Origin: Agrostemma githago
Lineage: Eukaryota > Streptophyta > Magnoliopsida > Caryophyllales > Caryophyllaceae
Length of the DNA: 64,000 nucleotides
Direction of reading: 5' to 3'
Assembly (NCBI GenBank): GCA_958450325.1
Contig: OY288247.1
Span: forward strand, 6,810,429 to 6,874,428
Positions 62,197 to 64,000 of the stretch are shown one piece after another. The notes beneath the pieces were generated by a model that saw only the letters and a program-made list of their open reading frames with translations, did no database searches and was not told where the DNA came from. A program made the translations under genes and the position numbers. How positions within the stretch are numbered: position 1 is the stretch's first letter; each line of letters starts with the position of its first letter.

Positions 62197-63976
62197 GAAA
62201 TCTGGACCAAAACTTTGTTTCGGTCTTAGATCGTTTTCTCCTTCGAGGTTCCTCGGGAACTATCGCAGGAGTAGAAGGACGCGCTGTAACAACAGGAGCC
62301 AAAGAGTTAGTTTTCATAGGAAAAATATGCTCAAAAAATTCTGCATCTCTAGATTCCTTTATGGCCCCAAAACCGGACGAATCTTTAAGAATAAAGCGGT
62401 AAGCGGCACTATTCATGGCTTTCCCGATGAAAATTCCGTCTACGGTCTTTGGTCCGATTTTGCTTCTTTGAAACGTTGGAATCCCGATCTTTGCCAGACA
62501 CCCCCACACTTTAAGGTATTTGAGATTGGGCTTGTATCCTTTCCACAGCTCATAAGGAGTCTTACCTGTTTTCTTATGAGGTACACGGTTCAGAACATGA
62601 CATGCATAAAGAACTGCTTCACCCCACATATTAGAAGGCATTCCAGAACTCAACAACATTGCATTCATCATATTCTTAAGTGATCGGTTTTTGCGTTCGA
62701 CAACACCGTTTTGTTGTGGTGAATAGGGGGCAGTCCTTTCATGTATAATCCTATGGGTCTTACAATAGTCACCAAGTGGATTACCGTCGTATTCACCTCC
62801 CCGGTCTGATCTTACTCGTTTTATTTTAAGGTCTAATTGATTTTCAACCTCGGCTTTAAACTCTATGAACTTATCTTCAGCCTCATCTTTGGTTGTTAAT
62901 AAATGGACCCTAGTGTAGCGAGAAAAATCATCCACAAAAGTGATATAGTAATGTTTCCCACCCCTACTTGTGGTGTTCTTAAAGTCTGCTAAGTCCGAGT
63001 GAATTAGCTCAAGAAGCGTAGTAGAACGTTCCACACATTTATTAAAGGGTGTTTTAGAATGTTTAGCTTCGACGCATATTTCACACTTATCAAAATTTGT
63101 GTCGCTAAAGTCAGGAATAAGGTCATGCTTTTTCATGTTCTTAATGGAGGTCACATTCACATGTCCTAGTCTAGCATGCCACAAAGAAACAGACTCAGCA
63201 ATATAAACAGAAGCGGACGAATTCTTATTAATAATTTCTATGTCTAGTACAAATAATCCACCATTATAAAAGCCTTTACCAACAAAATTTCCATTTCTAG
63301 TAAGCACAAGTTTATCAGATTCGAAAGTTAATTTGATACCTGCTTTGTTTAGTAAAGCCCCAGAAATAAGATTTCTTCGAATATCAGGAACATGTAGCAC
63401 GTTATTAAGTTCAAGAGTCTTACCGGAAGTGAGCTTCAAAGTGACTTTCCCTTTACCAAGTACTTTCACGGTGCTAGAGTTCCCCATAAATACGCATTCC
63501 CCACTCGGTACTTGAGAGTAATCCGTGAAGACATCCCGACTAGAGCAAATGTGCCTTGTAGCCCCGGTATCAACCACCCATTCAGAAAAATTGCTTACTA
63601 AATTAACTTCTGACACAACAGCAGCAATAATATTGTCATCTTGTTCAGTACGATTAACATGGGATTTATTGGGGTTCCTTTTACCAGCAGGAGAAAAGCC
63701 TTCGGGACAAAATCTAGCTGAGTGACCCAGTTTACCACATGTGAAACAATTTCCCTTGAATTCCCGTTTACCTTCACCTTTAGAATCCCCTTTGCCATGC
63801 CGTTTGAAGGTATTCTGGTTTCTAGTCCCATGAACCTGATTAGACGACTTATTACCCCGTTTTTGACTCTTGTAATGATTCTTAGACTCGGTCAGGTTGG
63901 CCATGGAAGAGGAGTGTTCGACTTGCTTACCTAAAGTCTGTATACGGTTTTGTTCCTCAATTTTTATATGAGACAC
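62162..63976 (-). pseudogene. Copia-C gag C-terminus, protease and integrase
   Basis: The open frame has 604 codons. The zinc knuckle CFTCGKLGHSARFC lies at about residues 76-90 and the protease active site WVVDTGATRHIC at about 132-143. Integrase has a zinc region (HARLGHVN, CEICVEAKHS), then catalytic Asp in HSDLADF, Asp in RSDRGGEYDG and Glu in PQQNGVVERKN. The domains are intact, but the 3' end runs out of frame before RT. The upstream gag lies past the window or near its edge. Confidence 0.93.
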
Positions 63977-64000
63977 TAGTTCTAAAAGAGTAAAATCTTT

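Larger units (their letters stand above)
59307..64000 (-). mobile_element. Copia-C: Tork-like Ty1/Copia element, 5' end outside the window
   Basis: The 3' LTR is 59307-59969, followed by the polypurine tract and then RNase H, RT, integrase, protease and the gag zinc knuckle in minus-strand order. Gag start, PBS and 5' LTR lie beyond 64000. The CFTCGKLGHSARFC knuckle and pol order suggest the Tork group, from memory. Three breaks are visible in pol. Confidence 0.93.

Overview
The window is plant nuclear DNA, almost certainly from a eudicot, and nearly all of it is transposable elements nested inside one another. The evidence is two Ty3/Gypsy Tat-lineage elements, one Athila element, three Ty1/Copia elements, a CACTA transposon, three non-autonomous hAT-like elements and Stowaway-type MITEs, together with plant-type introns and TATA boxes. 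The mix would suit Caryophyllales, but that is a weak guess. The only gene that does not look like a transposon gene is an NHL/LEA14-like gene near 58.5-59.1 kb, and it carries an in-frame stop.

Layout. (1) Before base 1 to 11679: a minus-strand Tat element (Tat-1) with gag-pro, broken pol, a 124-bp tandem array and two plus-strand (antisense) genes that have their own TATA boxes. (2) 11797-40884: a small minus-strand Copia element (Copia-A, TSD ATAGG). Its left LTR was split by a 25.9-kb minus-strand Tat element (Tat-2, 11858-37758, TSD ACATG). Tat-2's integrase was in turn split by a 12.3-kb plus-strand Athila element (16643-28927, TSD ATACG). Copia-A's internal part also holds two hAT-like elements (38148-38809 and 39341-39931, each with an 8-bp TSD). 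(3) 41016-55567: the two ends of a hAT-like element, pushed apart by a 6.5-kb CACTA element (41138-47679, TSD ATT) and a 7.1-kb Copia element without ORFs (Copia-B, 47733-54876, TSD ACATC). (4) 55568-58481: intergenic DNA with one MITE. (5) 58482-59099: the NHL-like gene on the minus strand. (6) 59307 to the window end: a minus-strand Tork-like Copia element (Copia-C), whose 3' LTR promoter points at the NHL-like gene.

How the parts work. The LTR elements carry the usual gag, protease, reverse transcriptase, RNase H and integrase. Both Tat elements have a second, archaeal-type RNase H, as is known for that lineage. Most pol genes are broken although the LTR pairs are similar, so helper elements probably supplied the proteins. 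The CACTA element has a tnpD-like transposase gene with several lesions, a six-exon tnpA/PF03004-like gene, and subterminal arrays of a GCGACTGAAATCAGTCGC-type motif.

Most notable signals. First, three antisense genes in the two unrelated Tat copies share one layout: TATA box, short leader, first ATG; two of them have an in-frame intron. One encodes a PF04195-like protein with a coiled coil, one a plant-mobile-domain-like protein, and one an unrecognised Arg-rich/Cys/acidic protein. Second, three consecutive hairpins in the Athila 3' region keep GNRA tetraloops and an A-rich bulge while their outer stems change with pairing kept. All boundaries were read by eye, without alignment or database search.
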